A stretch of DNA of 64,000 nt from Algibacter marinivivus (GCF_003143755.1 NZ_QFRI01000001.1:868001-932000); one strand, 5' to 3'. Counted from the first letter of the stretch, positions 1 through 10,153 are shown. Numbers and translations: made by a program. The notes: generated by a model from the letters alone, not told the origin.

Positions 1-2
1 TC

Positions 3-2141
3 CCAGTAACTCTTTTAATTGATGATATTAATATAAGTGGGTATTCTAGTCTAGAATTTAGAGTTCATTTGGCAGAAGACGATGATGGAGTTAATGAAGA
101 TTGGGACAATCTTGATTATATTCACTTTAATTATGATATTGATAATACTGGTGGTTTTACAAATTTATTATGGTTTGAAGGAACTGGAGGGCCAAATACA
201 GAACCTACAATTGATACAAATTTCGATGGAATCGGGGATGTAGCTGGAGCTGTAATAACCGATACCTTTAATCAATTTACCCAAAACATAGCTGGTACTG
301 GTAATTTAATAGATATCCAAATTGATTTTAGACTCAATGGAGGTCAAGAAGATATAGCAATCGATAATATTGAAATATGGGGTGTTGTTGCAGCTTGTGG
401 AGCACCTGTAACTTGGAACGGAACAACATGGACACCTTCTGTACCTGACATATCAACCCCAGCGATTATAGATGGAGCTTATACAACTAATGCTACTGAT
501 GGTAGTTTTTCAGCATGTAGTTTAATTATAAATGCAACTACTGGTTCATTAAATGTTACTGATGGTTATTATGTAGAAGTTGAAAATGATGTAACAAATA
601 ATGGAACACTTATCGTTGAAAATCATGGTGCATTTGTACAAAATGATGATTCTGCTTCTTTTGGAGGTACCGGTACATCCGTAGTGAGAAAAAGTACCAG
701 TGTTTTAAATAATTGGTATGATTATACTTATTGGAGCTCACCTGTTTCTGGCTTAACTATTGCTACAAGCCCGCTAGTTGATTCTGACAGGGTTTTTAGT
801 TTTGATGCTGGTAATTATTTAGATGTATTACAAGAAATAGCGAATACTAACACATATATTGCTGGAAGTGATGATATAGATGACAATGGTGATGATTGGC
901 AATACGTAAATGCTGCTACTCCCTTAACTCCTGGTGTTGGTTTTGCCGCTACACATGCTCAAGCTGGGTATATTGGAGCACTATCTTATGGTTATGATTT
1001 TACTGGTAATTTTAATAATGGTGTATATACAGCTCCTATTGTTTACAATGCTTTGAATACTGGAGGTCATTGGAATTTTATAGGAAATCCTTATCCTTGT
1101 GCTCTAGATTTTGATGCTTTTGTTGCAGCAAATTCAGGAATTGTAGATGGTGCAGCATATTTATGGTCGCATTCAACGCCTTTGTCTGGTACAACTAGTG
1201 GCGATCAAGCATTTAATTTTTCGCAAAATGATTATGTTATCATTACAGCTGGAAGTGGAAGCGTAAATAATAGTCCTGGCACAGTAGATGATTTCATACC
1301 TTCTGGACAAGGATTCTTCATAGCTAGTTTAGCTACTGGAAATGTAACGTTTAATAATTCAATGCGATTAGCTGACGGCACAAGTAACAGTCAGTTTTTT
1401 AGAAATTCTAACTCAAAAAGTAAATCTAAAGGAAGTTTAGAAGATAAATTGTGGATAAACTTAACTTCTGATAATGGTGTTTTTAATCAAATACTTGTGG
1501 CATATGTTAATGGAGCAACTGATGAATACGATGGTATGTCTTTCGATGCACCAAGAAATTTATCAAGTGGAGTAGCATCAATAATTTATACATTAATTGA
1601 AGGTCAAGTCGATAAAAAATATGCTATTCAGGGTAAACAAATAACTAGTCTAAATACTGAAGAGGTAATCCCTCTAGGGTTTTATTCTTCAATAACATCT
1701 CCAACTCTATATAAATTTTCAATAGACCGACTACAGGGTGACTTTTTATCAAGTAACACCGTTTATTTAAAAGATAATTTACTTAATAAGTTACATAATT
1801 TATCAGCTTCAAATTACACGTTTACTTCTGAAGTTGGTGAATTCAATGAACGCTTTGAAGTTGTATTTAATGCTAACGCTTTATCTACTGAAGATATTAG
1901 TAAAGAGCCTGTAACATTGAAAATTATTGAATTAGAAAATGACCATGTTCAGTTTACGACCTCTTCTAAGACAATAAAAACGATAACTATATTTGACTTA
2001 TTAGGAAGAGAACTTTATAATTTTAAAGGTCAAAGTAATACAGAAACATATAAATTATCTAACTTAAGTAGCACAATTTATATTGCTAAAGTTGAGCTTA
2101 CAGATGGAACAACTATCAGTAAAAAAGCAATAAAAAAATAA
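3..2141 (+). CDS. T9SS type A sorting domain protein, 5' truncated
   Basis: The reading frame is open to the left edge of the window, so the N-terminus and signal peptide lie outside it; the first in-frame start-like codon (TTG at 69) is internal. The visible part is a large, acidic, Gly/Asn/Thr-rich secreted protein. The last 80 or so residues have the layout of a T9SS type A sorting domain: a beta-rich segment with TIFDLLGREL, then LSSTIYIAKVEL and a Lys-rich end (SKKAIKK). By family knowledge this tail directs export through PorU/PorV to the cell surface. No catalytic domain is recognised. It converges on the TonB receptor gene across a shared terminator. Confidence 0.85.
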   Translation, partial: PVTLLIDDINISGYSSLEFRVHLAEDDDGVNEDWDNLDYIHFNYDIDNTGGFTNLLWFEGTGGPNTEPTIDTNFDGIGDVAGAVITDTFNQFTQNIAGTGNLIDIQIDFRLNGGQEDIAIDNIEIWGVVAACGAPVTWNGTTWTPSVPDISTPAIIDGAYTTNATDGSFSACSLIINATTGSLNVTDGYYVEVENDVTNNGTLIVENHGAFVQNDDSASFGGTGTSVVRKSTSVLNNWYDYTYWSSPVSGLTIATSPLVDSDRVFSFDAGNYLDVLQEIANTNTYIAGSDDIDDNGDDWQYVNAATPLTPGVGFAATHAQAGYIGALSYGYDFTGNFNNGVYTAPIVYNALNTGGHWNFIGNPYPCALDFDAFVAANSGIVDGAAYLWSHSTPLSGTTSGDQAFNFSQNDYVIITAGSGSVNNSPGTVDDFIPSGQGFFIASLATGNVTFNNSMRLADGTSNSQFFRNSNSKSKSKGSLEDKLWINLTSDNGVFNQILVAYVNGATDEYDGMSFDAPRNLSSGVASIIYTLIEGQVDKKYAIQGKQITSLNTEEVIPLGFYSSITSPTLYKFSIDRLQGDFLSSNTVYLKDNLLNKLHNLSASNYTFTSEVGEFNERFEVVFNANALSTEDISKEPVTLKIIELENDHVQFTTSSKTIKTITIFDLLGRELYNFKGQSNTETYKLSNLSSTIYIAKVELTDGTTISKKAIKK

Positions 2142-2163
2142 AATATATCAACTATTACAAATC

Positions 2164-2195
2164 AAAGCTCTAACTTGATAGTTAGAGCTTTTTTT
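2164..2195. terminator. bidirectional hairpin terminator
   Basis: An 11-bp perfect stem (AAAGCTCTAAC, 2164-2174, with GTTAGAGCTTT, 2181-2191) closes a 6-nt loop and runs into a T tract. It lies between two convergent genes and can stop transcription from both sides. Confidence 0.85.
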
Positions 2196-4605
2196 ATAAA
2201 CTATATTTTAAGGACAGAACAAGATTTCTACCTGCAGCAGCAATTCCCGAAGAATAGGTTTTGTAACGCTGATCTGTTATATTTTCTAAACTAGCATTTA
2301 AGGTAATAGAACTATTAACCTGATATTGGGCTCTGAAATTAATTGTATACCAAGATGGGCTATATGGGTTTCCGTTTTCATCTAATGCATAGATATAGTC
2401 TTTTTCAATTTCAGAAAGGGCTAATTGATTAAAAGATAAGTCCCCATTATAATTTGCGAAGAAATCTAATTTTAAATTATCAGAGTTCCAAACTAAGTGT
2501 GTATTTCCAAAATTTGGCGCTACATGTCTTATTGGTACTTCAATATCTCCTGCTTCTTCCGTTCCTCCAATTATTGAATATTGAGATGCTAAATTTAAAT
2601 TATTAGTAATAGCCATTTTTAAACCAACTTCAAAACCATAAATCCATGCTTTTGATGCATTTTGAATGGCTTGTACATTACTTAACTCTCCATCATAAAC
2701 TATTTCAGTTTCATCATTTAAACTATAATCTCTTCTAACTAAGGCATTATCTAAGTAGGTATAATATGTACTCATATCAATAACTAACTTGTCATCAAAA
2801 TTTAGTTTTAAGCCTACTTCTCCACCGTAAGCATATTCTGGTCTTAAATCTTCATTTGGCACCACTACAGACCCTGGTTCTGAATCAAACACCTTACCAA
2901 CATCATCAATATTTGGTGCTCTAAATGCTGATGATAAGTTAAATTTCCATTGCATTATTGGGTTTGGAGACCAACTAATTCCAGCTGTTCCTGTTAAAGC
3001 CTCAGATTCATTTTTTGCGTAATCAAAAGGTAAATTTAAATACTCATTATTTTCTGTGAAATCAGCCTCTGATACTACGTAATTAAATCTTAGTCCTGAT
3101 TGAAATACAAATTTAGGATTAGGCTTATATTTAATACTTGAATATGCAGCTAGCGATTGCCAACTTGAACCATCTGGATACCTAGAAACTGATGACACTT
3201 TTGAATTATTAGATATATTTTCCTCTATACCTGAAGAGTTGACTTTATTAAAAACGTATTCAGCGCCATAATAAAACTGTGTTTTTTGGGAAAATCTTTT
3301 TTCTAAATCTAAATTAAAAGAATAAGCCTTAACAGACTCTTCACGAATATTACGAATTGGAGATTGAAAATCTCTGTCTTTTCTACTTTCTTTAAAGTTT
3401 TGATATGCTAATGTTGCTTTAATTTTATCATATAAGTTTGATTTACTACTCAACTTTGTTATTTGCAAATTAGACATAAACCATTGTTGTGGTCCGTAAT
3501 TCCACTCCGTAGAACGCAACACATCATCTCTGTAACGAATTAGTCTATCATACCTAGGGATATCTGAAGTTGTAGTGTAATACAAACCTAAATCAAAACT
3601 TAAATCTTCATAGGGTTCATAATGTGCTTTTTGCATTATGTTTAGCTGATTATAGCCAGAGTACTTTTGAACTAAAGGGTTGTTATTTTGTATTATTACA
3701 TCGCCATTACTTGTGGCTAAAGCAAACTCAGGTCTTAAATAATCCTTAGGACCATGGCTTCCCATCCTTAAATCATCAAAATCTGTATAACTTGCACTCG
3801 TTATAAAAGCCCATTTTTTGTAACCTAAATTAAAATCAAAATGCCCAGTTCTTTCATTACTAGCTGTAGCGTATCTAACCAATGTGTTTCCGTTAAACAT
3901 TAAAGAATCAGTATAAGATAACTTGGGTTTTTGGGTATAAAAACTCATTACTCCTCCAATAGCATCACTTCCATATATTACAGATCCAGACCCTAAAGTA
4001 ACTTCTGTATTTTGAATTGAAAAAGGATCAATCGATATTACATTTTGAAGATTACCTCCTCTAAAAATGGCATTATTCATTCTAACCCCATCAACCGTTA
4101 TTAGCAATCTATTAGTTGAAAAACCCCTTATCATTGGACTCCCTCCTCCTAACTGGCTTTTTTGAACATATACCTTACCTGTATTCTCTAATAAATCTGC
4201 ACTTGTTTGAGGGTTTGAAAACTGAATATTTTCAGCATCGATACTCACAATCTTTTGTGGTATATCCTTTCTGTTTTGCTGAAATTTTGAAGCCGAAATA
4301 ACAATTTCTCCTAAACCTTGAGTATTAGAATCTAAATAAACTTTATTTGATTTTGTAATTTCTGACTTTTTTAAAGATTTTAAAACATGAGATAAATGCT
4401 TGAAATAAATAATTTCAGTATTAGAAAATTTACTTAAATCTGCTTCACCTCTAAAGTTAGTAAACACACTTGTTGATTTATCTACATTATAAATAGCAAC
4501 GCCAAAAATAGGTTCTTTGGTAATTTTATTGAGAACTTTTACATTTTGAGCATTAATAGTTATTGAAACAAGTATAAAGAAGAAAATGATGTGAAGCGTC
4601 TTCAT
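2194..4605 (-). CDS. TonB-dependent outer membrane receptor
   Basis: This is an 803-aa outer-membrane receptor. The start at 4605 gives a clean signal peptide (MKTLHIIFFFILVSITINAQ) and avoids overlap with recO; the in-frame ATG at 4677 would run 68 bp into it. A carboxypeptidase-regulatory-like domain (about 25-100) is followed by a plug (about 120-230, with GGGSPMIRGFSTNRLL and IYGSDAIGGV) and a C-terminal beta barrel ending in LVLSLKYSL. The plug wording resembles haem/haemoglobin receptors (HmuR type), so an iron or haem substrate is plausible but inferred. It follows recO and porZ in the same direction and may be cotranscribed. Confidence 0.88.
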   Translation of the reverse strand: MKTLHIIFFFILVSITINAQNVKVLNKITKEPIFGVAIYNVDKSTSVFTNFRGEADLSKFSNTEIIYFKHLSHVLKSLKKSEITKSNKVYLDSNTQGLGEIVISASKFQQNRKDIPQKIVSIDAENIQFSNPQTSADLLENTGKVYVQKSQLGGGSPMIRGFSTNRLLITVDGVRMNNAIFRGGNLQNVISIDPFSIQNTEVTLGSGSVIYGSDAIGGVMSFYTQKPKLSYTDSLMFNGNTLVRYATASNERTGHFDFNLGYKKWAFITSASYTDFDDLRMGSHGPKDYLRPEFALATSNGDVIIQNNNPLVQKYSGYNQLNIMQKAHYEPYEDLSFDLGLYYTTTSDIPRYDRLIRYRDDVLRSTEWNYGPQQWFMSNLQITKLSSKSNLYDKIKATLAYQNFKESRKDRDFQSPIRNIREESVKAYSFNLDLEKRFSQKTQFYYGAEYVFNKVNSSGIEENISNNSKVSSVSRYPDGSSWQSLAAYSSIKYKPNPKFVFQSGLRFNYVVSEADFTENNEYLNLPFDYAKNESEALTGTAGISWSPNPIMQWKFNLSSAFRAPNIDDVGKVFDSEPGSVVVPNEDLRPEYAYGGEVGLKLNFDDKLVIDMSTYYTYLDNALVRRDYSLNDETEIVYDGELSNVQAIQNASKAWIYGFEVGLKMAITNNLNLASQYSIIGGTEEAGDIEVPIRHVAPNFGNTHLVWNSDNLKLDFFANYNGDLSFNQLALSEIEKDYIYALDENGNPYSPSWYTINFRAQYQVNSSITLNASLENITDQRYKTYSSGIAAAGRNLVLSLKYSL

Positions 4606-4609
4606 AGTT

Positions 4610-5329
4610 TTAACTAAAAACTTGATTAAATACTTGTAAAGATTTTGGGGTTTTAAAACTCCCCAAATGTAGTTCAAAATAAAGCAAAATCATACTTAAA
4701 AAGGATTGCCTTTGCGTTGCATTAATTTTTATAGTAGGTAATGCATCAAATGTTGTGCCTAATAGGGTTTTTAAAAGTGTTAAATTTTCTCCAGAAATAG
4801 CGTACTTACTACTCGGTTTATTTTCAAACTTACCTTCGTATAAATTAAAAAAAGGCCATTCTATCTGATTTATATCTGGATAAAAACCTAAATATTTTGT
4901 GAATTTTAAAAGAAATAGTAAGTGAAAATTAGCATATTCAGATTGAGAATCTAACCATAAAAGTGTATTTTCTAAGTAACTGTATAGTATTTCATTTTTT
5001 TCTTCCTCTTGTAATGTATTTGACAAGACTTCAGATAAAAACATTACAATCGAGCTCTTTAAAACATGTGAATGCAAAGTTGTGTATATATGATTTAATT
5101 TGGCTTCTTTTATACTTTGAAGAGACCTACTGTTTTTAAAAGTAAATTCAAGTTGTAATTGAGATAACAACTGAAAATAAGCGGCTTTAGAGTTTCCTTT
5201 TTTACTTTTTAAAACACCTCTCAATAAAAAACTAACAATACCTTTTTCTTGTGTATAGCATTTAACAATTAAATCGTTGTCTTTATATTTTAATTTCGAG
5301 AGAACAATGGCGTTTGTAGTGATAAGCAT
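4610..5329 (-). CDS. recO: DNA repair protein RecO
   Basis: A 239-aa protein matching RecO, the RecFOR recombination mediator that loads RecA on SSB-coated DNA. The N-terminal OB-fold (about 1-80) begins MLITTNAIVLSKLKYKDNDLIVKCYTQ in outline, with the typical KGNSKAAYFQLLSQL stretch; the helical C-terminal domain contains FTKYLGFYPD. The zinc-finger cysteines of some RecO proteins are absent, as is common in Bacteroidota. The start overlaps the porZ stop in a TAATG junction, which implies translational coupling. The association with porZ is typical of this family of bacteria. Confidence 0.9.
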   Translation of the reverse strand: MLITTNAIVLSKLKYKDNDLIVKCYTQEKGIVSFLLRGVLKSKKGNSKAAYFQLLSQLQLEFTFKNSRSLQSIKEAKLNHIYTTLHSHVLKSSIVMFLSEVLSNTLQEEEKNEILYSYLENTLLWLDSQSEYANFHLLFLLKFTKYLGFYPDINQIEWPFFNLYEGKFENKPSSKYAISGENLTLLKTLLGTTFDALPTIKINATQRQSFLSMILLYFELHLGSFKTPKSLQVFNQVFS

Positions 5330-7677
5330 TATCTAACAACCATTAATTTTAAAACTTTAGTTTCAAAGGTATCTAAATCTGAAAGCATTATTAAATATAC
5401 ACCCGAAGCTACTATATTATTTGCAAGATTCTTACCATTCCAGTAAGCTGTACCACCATCAATTTCCAGATTATATCCTTGATATCTTTGATTTATTCTA
5501 GATTGCGCTTCTGCAACTAAATTACCTTCAATATCAGTAATTTTAATATTTACGTTCTCTGAAATATCTTTAATTTTAACTTTATCATCTACTAAATTAA
5601 ATCCAGGTCTTACTGGATTTGGATAAGCATAAGCACTAGACAAATCATCAAAAGTACTTGATCCTCCAGAATTAAAAGAAAGTAACCCTCTACTTGTTGC
5701 TATATAAACGATTCCGTTTGCCCCATCTAAGGAGACATCATTAATACTATTTGACGGTAAAGGTGAATTATCTTTTGTGAAATGGAAAATGGTGTTTTGT
5801 CCGTCTGAAGACAAGTAAAACAACCCAGAATCTGTTGTACCAATCCACTTGTTATTTGAACCATCAACCTCTATATCAGTTACATATTGTTCGAACAATA
5901 ACTCTTTAGCTATCCCATCTTCTTCGATAATTATTTCATCAACTGTTATATTTTCTTCTGTAAAAAAATTGGACGTATTAAATAATACTCTTAAGCCTCT
6001 AAAAGTACCAATCCATAATTGATTTCTATTATCTAAAGCTAAAGCAGTAGCCAATTCTGTTGGCATATTCTCTTCATCCTTACTTACACTTTTAATTAAT
6101 GGATTGTTTCCATTCTCATTGAATCCAATAAGACCGTATTTGTAAGAAGCAATCCACTTTGTGTTATCATTACCTATTACAATATCTGCATAACCTAAAT
6201 TTCCTCCCGTAAAACCATCAATAATAACATCAGTAAAATCAAAAGATCGCCATTGGTTAGTAGCTGGGTTAAAAGATTTTAATGCATCACTAACAAGTGT
6301 TGTTAAAGTCCATAATACCCCATTGCTATCAAATACAGGATCTACAACTCGAACGCTTATAGCATTAGGGTTTGAAGGAACTACTAAAGACTCTAATCCG
6401 CTATTATTTTGATCATATAGGATCGTAGGAACATTCTCGACAACCTCAATTAATCCATTATGAAATGAACTAATAAAAACCTGATTTGTATCAAAAGGGT
6501 TTATTGCAACACCATTAATATCTCTTGCTTCAAAAGCATCAACATATTTAACATTAATCCAACTTTCATTATTTAAATGACTGAAGCCTTTTCTATTATT
6601 ATCAGGGACATAAAAAATGTCATAACCTCCAAAAGTGACCCATACACCGTTTGGTTCAGCTTCAACAGAAAATGGTGTATTAAAAAGAGGGCCTTCTGGA
6701 TGAATTTCTTCAAAAACTAATGGATTATTTAAAGGTGTTTTTAGAATACCAAAATCTTTTGTACCAATATAAACATATTCCAGATCTACAGTAGCAGACG
6801 TGTATTGTGTTTCGAAATCTGAATTAACAGGTATTTGAGTAATCAGATTGAAACCTGAATCGTATATATAAATCTCATCTTGAGTTGTAACAATAAGATT
6901 AGAGTTAATGACTCTAAAATCAAGGGGTATAGATGAATATGCAAATAACTCTGTTATTGCATTCCCTATTACTTGATAAATTCTCCTATTTGTATTAATA
7001 GCATAAAGATTACCTTCATTTGCCTCAATAGAAACCCAATTACTAGAATTTACAAGCTGCCAATTTTGAAAATCGATTAAATTAGGACTAGAAACTGGAG
7101 CTTTCCGTATACCATTACCTGAAAGACATGAAGCATAAATATGATCTTCAAAAATTGTAGTTTGAGTTACTGGAATTTGACTACCTCCATTTCCAATAAA
7201 ATAAGTATCTCCAAACTCTAAGCGTTCTAAATCATAAACAGAAATACCATAATTTGTAGATATATAAACAAGGTTTTGATATGGATTTATATGATTTATT
7301 TTTTTGTCTGTTGGAGATATAGTAGGCTTATCAATAATATCTACTACTGTTAAAATGTCATCATCATTATCAAACACCACTTCAATAAGTCCGTTTTCGT
7401 ATCCAACAACTAACAACTGATACTCATCACTGTAATAAATAGTGGAAATGCTTTCTCCCGATAAGCCGTTTACAGTGTTTATTTCTTGTATCTCATTAGT
7501 TTGAGTGTCTAACCTGAAAATTGCATTATCTGCAGCTGCGAAAAAGATATTATTACCTTGAGATACATCTTTTATGTCATTGTATGAAAAATGGCCCTCC
7601 CAAAGCGCAGAAAAATCTTGAGAAAATTGAAATAAAGGAAATAAAAAAATTACTACTACAATTACTCTTCTAAACAT
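5329..7677 (-). CDS. porZ: PorZ-like beta-propeller protein of the type IX secretion system
   Basis: A 782-aa secreted protein built of repeated propeller blades (for example VYISTNYGISVYD, NKWIGTTDSGLFYL, IVYIATSRGLLSF) and a C-terminal T9SS-type beta-sandwich (about 690-782, with YPNPVRPGF and LKLMVVR). The N-terminal blade wording (WEGHFSYNDIKDVSQGNNIFFAAADN in outline) matches PorZ, which in Porphyromonas sits in the attachment complex that delivers anionic LPS to T9SS cargo. The start at 7677 gives a signal peptide MFRRVIVVVIFLFPLFQFSQ; an ATG seven codons upstream (7698) is also possible. It is followed directly by recO. Confidence 0.85.
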   Translation of the reverse strand: MFRRVIVVVIFLFPLFQFSQDFSALWEGHFSYNDIKDVSQGNNIFFAAADNAIFRLDTQTNEIQEINTVNGLSGESISTIYYSDEYQLLVVGYENGLIEVVFDNDDDILTVVDIIDKPTISPTDKKINHINPYQNLVYISTNYGISVYDLERLEFGDTYFIGNGGSQIPVTQTTIFEDHIYASCLSGNGIRKAPVSSPNLIDFQNWQLVNSSNWVSIEANEGNLYAINTNRRIYQVIGNAITELFAYSSIPLDFRVINSNLIVTTQDEIYIYDSGFNLITQIPVNSDFETQYTSATVDLEYVYIGTKDFGILKTPLNNPLVFEEIHPEGPLFNTPFSVEAEPNGVWVTFGGYDIFYVPDNNRKGFSHLNNESWINVKYVDAFEARDINGVAINPFDTNQVFISSFHNGLIEVVENVPTILYDQNNSGLESLVVPSNPNAISVRVVDPVFDSNGVLWTLTTLVSDALKSFNPATNQWRSFDFTDVIIDGFTGGNLGYADIVIGNDNTKWIASYKYGLIGFNENGNNPLIKSVSKDEENMPTELATALALDNRNQLWIGTFRGLRVLFNTSNFFTEENITVDEIIIEEDGIAKELLFEQYVTDIEVDGSNNKWIGTTDSGLFYLSSDGQNTIFHFTKDNSPLPSNSINDVSLDGANGIVYIATSRGLLSFNSGGSSTFDDLSSAYAYPNPVRPGFNLVDDKVKIKDISENVNIKITDIEGNLVAEAQSRINQRYQGYNLEIDGGTAYWNGKNLANNIVASGVYLIMLSDLDTFETKVLKLMVVR

Positions 7678-7742
7678 AGGTGTTTTTTGAATATTCAAAT
7701 ATATTTATAACTAACGAGTTTTACTTCAAAATAATATATTTA

Positions 7743-7780
7743 AAATAAAAAAAGCTTCCCAAATGCATTAGGAAGCTCTT
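7743..7780 (-). terminator. gdhA terminator
   Basis: On the minus strand, AGCTTCC (7759-7753) pairs with GGAAGCT (7777-7771) around an 11-nt loop, followed by an uninterrupted T run and then TTTATTTTA. It lies 22 bp after the gdhA stop. Confidence 0.8.
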
Positions 7781-7801
7781 ATATTATAAAGTCTATTTTA
7801 T

Positions 7802-9145
7802 TTATACAATTCCTTGTGCTAACATAGCATCAGCTACTTTAACAAAACCAGCAATATTTGCACCTTTCACATAATCAATATAACCATCTTCTTCAGTTCC
7901 ATATTCTATACAAGATTTATGGATGTCAGTCATTATATCCTTAAGTTTATTATCCACTTCTTCTCTTGTCCACTTATATCTAAGTGAGTTTTGAGTCATT
8001 TCTAAACCAGAAGTAGCAACACCACCAGCATTTGATGCTTTTCCTGGAGCAAATAATATTTTAGCTTTATGGAATGCAGCAATAGCCTCTTTAGTTGAAG
8101 GCATGTTAGCACCTTCACTAACACAAATACATCCATTATTTAGAAGTGTTTTAGCATCATCTTCATTAAGCTCATTTTGAGTGGCACAAGGTAAAGCAAT
8201 ATCACAAGCCTCACCCCAAGGTGTTTTTCCCTTTGTAAATTTAGCGTTTGGATATTCTTTAACATATTCACTTATTCTTCCTCTTTTTTCATTTTTAAGA
8301 GTCATTATAAACTTTAATTTACCATCATCAATTCCTTCATCATCATAGATATACCCTGAAGAATCAGAAAGCGTTACTACTTTTGCTCCTAATTGAAGAG
8401 ACTTTTCTGCGGCAAACTGAGCTACATTTCCAGATCCAGATATAACAATAGTTTTGCCTTTAAAACTATCATTTTTAGTTTTTAACATATTTTCTGCAAA
8501 ATAAACTGTTCCGTAACCTGTTGCTTCTGGTCTAATTAAAGACCCTCCCCATGTCATCCCTTTACCGGTTAAAACACCAGTAAATTCGTTTCTCATTTTT
8601 CTATACATACCAAATAGGAATCCTATTTCTCTTTGCCCAACACCTATATCACCAGCAGGTATATCTGTATTTGGTCCAATATGTCTAAATAATTCACTCA
8701 TAAAAGCATGACAAAAACGCATGATTTCATTATCAGATTTACCTTTTGGGTCAAAATCACTTCCTCCTTTTCCTCCACCCATTGGCAAAGTTGTTAAAGA
8801 GTTTTTAAATACTTGCTCAAAAGCTAAAAACTTTAAAATACTTGCATTAACAGTTGGATGAAAACGTAAACCTCCTTTGTATGGCCCAATTGCAGAGTTC
8901 ATTTGAATTCGGTAACCTCTGTTTACTTGAATTTCTCCACTATCATCAACCCAACAAACTCTAAACGATATCAATCGTTCCGGTTCAACCATTCTAAGTA
9001 AAATGTTTTTCCCATAATAAATATCATGTTTAACAATGTATGGAATTACAGTTTCTGCAACTTCCTCTACTGCTTGTAAAAACTCAGGTTCATGACCATT
9101 TCTTTCTTTTACAAGGTCTAAAAATCCTTCAATAGTGTCTTTCAT
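7802..9145 (-). CDS. gdhA: NADP-specific glutamate dehydrogenase
   Basis: A 447-aa, full-length hexameric-class glutamate dehydrogenase that aminates 2-oxoglutarate to glutamate in ammonium assimilation. Visible hallmarks are the substrate loop GPYKGGLRFH (88-97, with K90), the active-site segment PMGGGKGGSDFDPKG (121-135, catalytic K126) and the Rossmann motif SGSGNVAQFAAEK. Length and sequence fit the NADP form (E. coli GdhA type). The gene is monocistronic, with its own terminator and a -7 box 49 bp upstream of the start. Confidence 0.96.
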   Translation of the reverse strand: MKDTIEGFLDLVKERNGHEPEFLQAVEEVAETVIPYIVKHDIYYGKNILLRMVEPERLISFRVCWVDDSGEIQVNRGYRIQMNSAIGPYKGGLRFHPTVNASILKFLAFEQVFKNSLTTLPMGGGKGGSDFDPKGKSDNEIMRFCHAFMSELFRHIGPNTDIPAGDIGVGQREIGFLFGMYRKMRNEFTGVLTGKGMTWGGSLIRPEATGYGTVYFAENMLKTKNDSFKGKTIVISGSGNVAQFAAEKSLQLGAKVVTLSDSSGYIYDDEGIDDGKLKFIMTLKNEKRGRISEYVKEYPNAKFTKGKTPWGEACDIALPCATQNELNEDDAKTLLNNGCICVSEGANMPSTKEAIAAFHKAKILFAPGKASNAGGVATSGLEMTQNSLRYKWTREEVDNKLKDIMTDIHKSCIEYGTEEDGYIDYVKGANIAGFVKVADAMLAQGIV

Positions 9146-9193
9146 AAGTACAATTATTACATTATAATTTATTGAATATGTAATTTATGGGTA

Positions 9194-9201
9194 CAAATAT
9201 A
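9194..9201 (-). promoter_or_regulatory. -7 box upstream of gdhA
   Basis: TATATTTG on the minus strand matches the Bacteroidota TAnnTTTG element. There is no TTG at the usual 17-23 bp spacing upstream, so the promoter may be weak or activator-dependent. Confidence 0.5.
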
Positions 9202-9282
9202 CGTTATCTTCAAAAAAATATGTGTTTTTTTTTGAATTTCGCAATAAATATTTTTACATGGATTTCGAGCAACTTATTAATA

Positions 9283-9313
9283 TTTGTTTGTTTTCTTAGT
9301 TTTTATATATTTG
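9283..9313 (+). promoter_or_regulatory. Bacteroidota promoter TTTG-N19-TATATTTG
   Basis: TTTG (9283-9286), a 19-bp spacer and TATATTTG (9306-9313) match the flavobacterial consensus exactly. The predicted transcript starts near 9320. The TTG at 9284 therefore cannot be the start codon, which supports the ATG at 9347 for the downstream gene. Confidence 0.82.
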
Positions 9314-9346
9314 CTCATAATAACGCCCTCGAAAAATAAACCTTTT

Positions 9347-10150
9347 ATGCTTAACTTGAAACATTTAGCTTCTGCTTTTTGCTTGTTTCTTATAGTCCAA
9401 ACTTCAAGCGCTCAACTAGGCTTTTCTCATGAAGTTGGTGTTATTGCTGGTCCCCTTCAATTCAGATCAGATTTTGGAAGTCGTGATGATTCAAAAACTA
9501 ATTTTGGAAATTCTGGGTTTGGTATTGGAATTGTTCACTATTTAAACTTTTCATACAGAGCAGATTGTAATTGCTATACAACTGATACTTATTTCAACGA
9601 TCATTTTAAATTAAGAAATGAGATTTCCTATAACAGAACGAATTTAGAACACCTAGGACAATGGGTTGCGCCAGAGCGTACAACTATTGAAGCAAATCAA
9701 TTAAGAGGTCATAAAGGTGTTGCAAAAAACTTAGATATTGGTACGCAACTAGAATTTTTCCCATTAAGTATTAGAGATTTTCAAGGTTTTGCTTATAGTT
9801 TTGCGCCTTTTGTAAGTTTGGGTGTTCATTACACATCTTTTACACCTGAGGTAAGTACAACTTACGCTAATCCTGATCCAACAGCGGTTGGAGACGTATC
9901 AGATCCGAGTAACTTTTATTCTTTTTGGGATGCAGGTTCTGTTGATGCCTCACCAGGGAGCACATGGTCTGTGGTTTCTAGTGTTGGTGTAAGATATAAG
10001 CTAACAAAGATTTCTGACCTAATGTTAGATTTAAGATGGCAATACTTTTTTAATGACCGTGTTGATGGTCTAGACCACCAATTGGAATATAACAAGAATG
10101 ATGATTGGCTGGTTTGGTTAAACTTTGGGTACATCTATTACCTAGATTAA
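9347..10150 (+). CDS. outer membrane protein of unknown function beside gdhA
   Basis: A 267-aa protein with a signal peptide (MLNLKHLASAFCLFLIVQTSSAQ) and alternating hydrophobic/polar beta strands ending in WLVWLNFGYIYYLD, the pattern of a small outer-membrane barrel. A CNC motif and the HLGQWVAPERTTIEANQLRG-like loop look family-specific. I recall similar unnamed proteins beside gdhA in related flavobacteria, but no biochemical role. The start is chosen downstream of the promoter at 9283-9313. It converges on the trans-sulfuration gene, with only 3 bp between the stops. Confidence 0.75.
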   Translation: MLNLKHLASAFCLFLIVQTSSAQLGFSHEVGVIAGPLQFRSDFGSRDDSKTNFGNSGFGIGIVHYLNFSYRADCNCYTTDTYFNDHFKLRNEISYNRTNLEHLGQWVAPERTTIEANQLRGHKGVAKNLDIGTQLEFFPLSIRDFQGFAYSFAPFVSLGVHYTSFTPEVSTTYANPDPTAVGDVSDPSNFYSFWDAGSVDASPGSTWSVVSSVGVRYKLTKISDLMLDLRWQYFFNDRVDGLDHQLEYNKNDDWLVWLNFGYIYYLD

Positions 10151-10153
10151 CAA

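Noticed and set aside
7802-9145. Possible pseudogene or horizontal origin of gdhA
   Set aside because: The gene is full length, all catalytic residues are present and base composition matches its neighbours.
9284-9346. Extended N-terminus of the outer-membrane protein from TTG 9284
   Set aside because: That codon is the -33 element of a perfect promoter and the true signal peptide begins at 9347.
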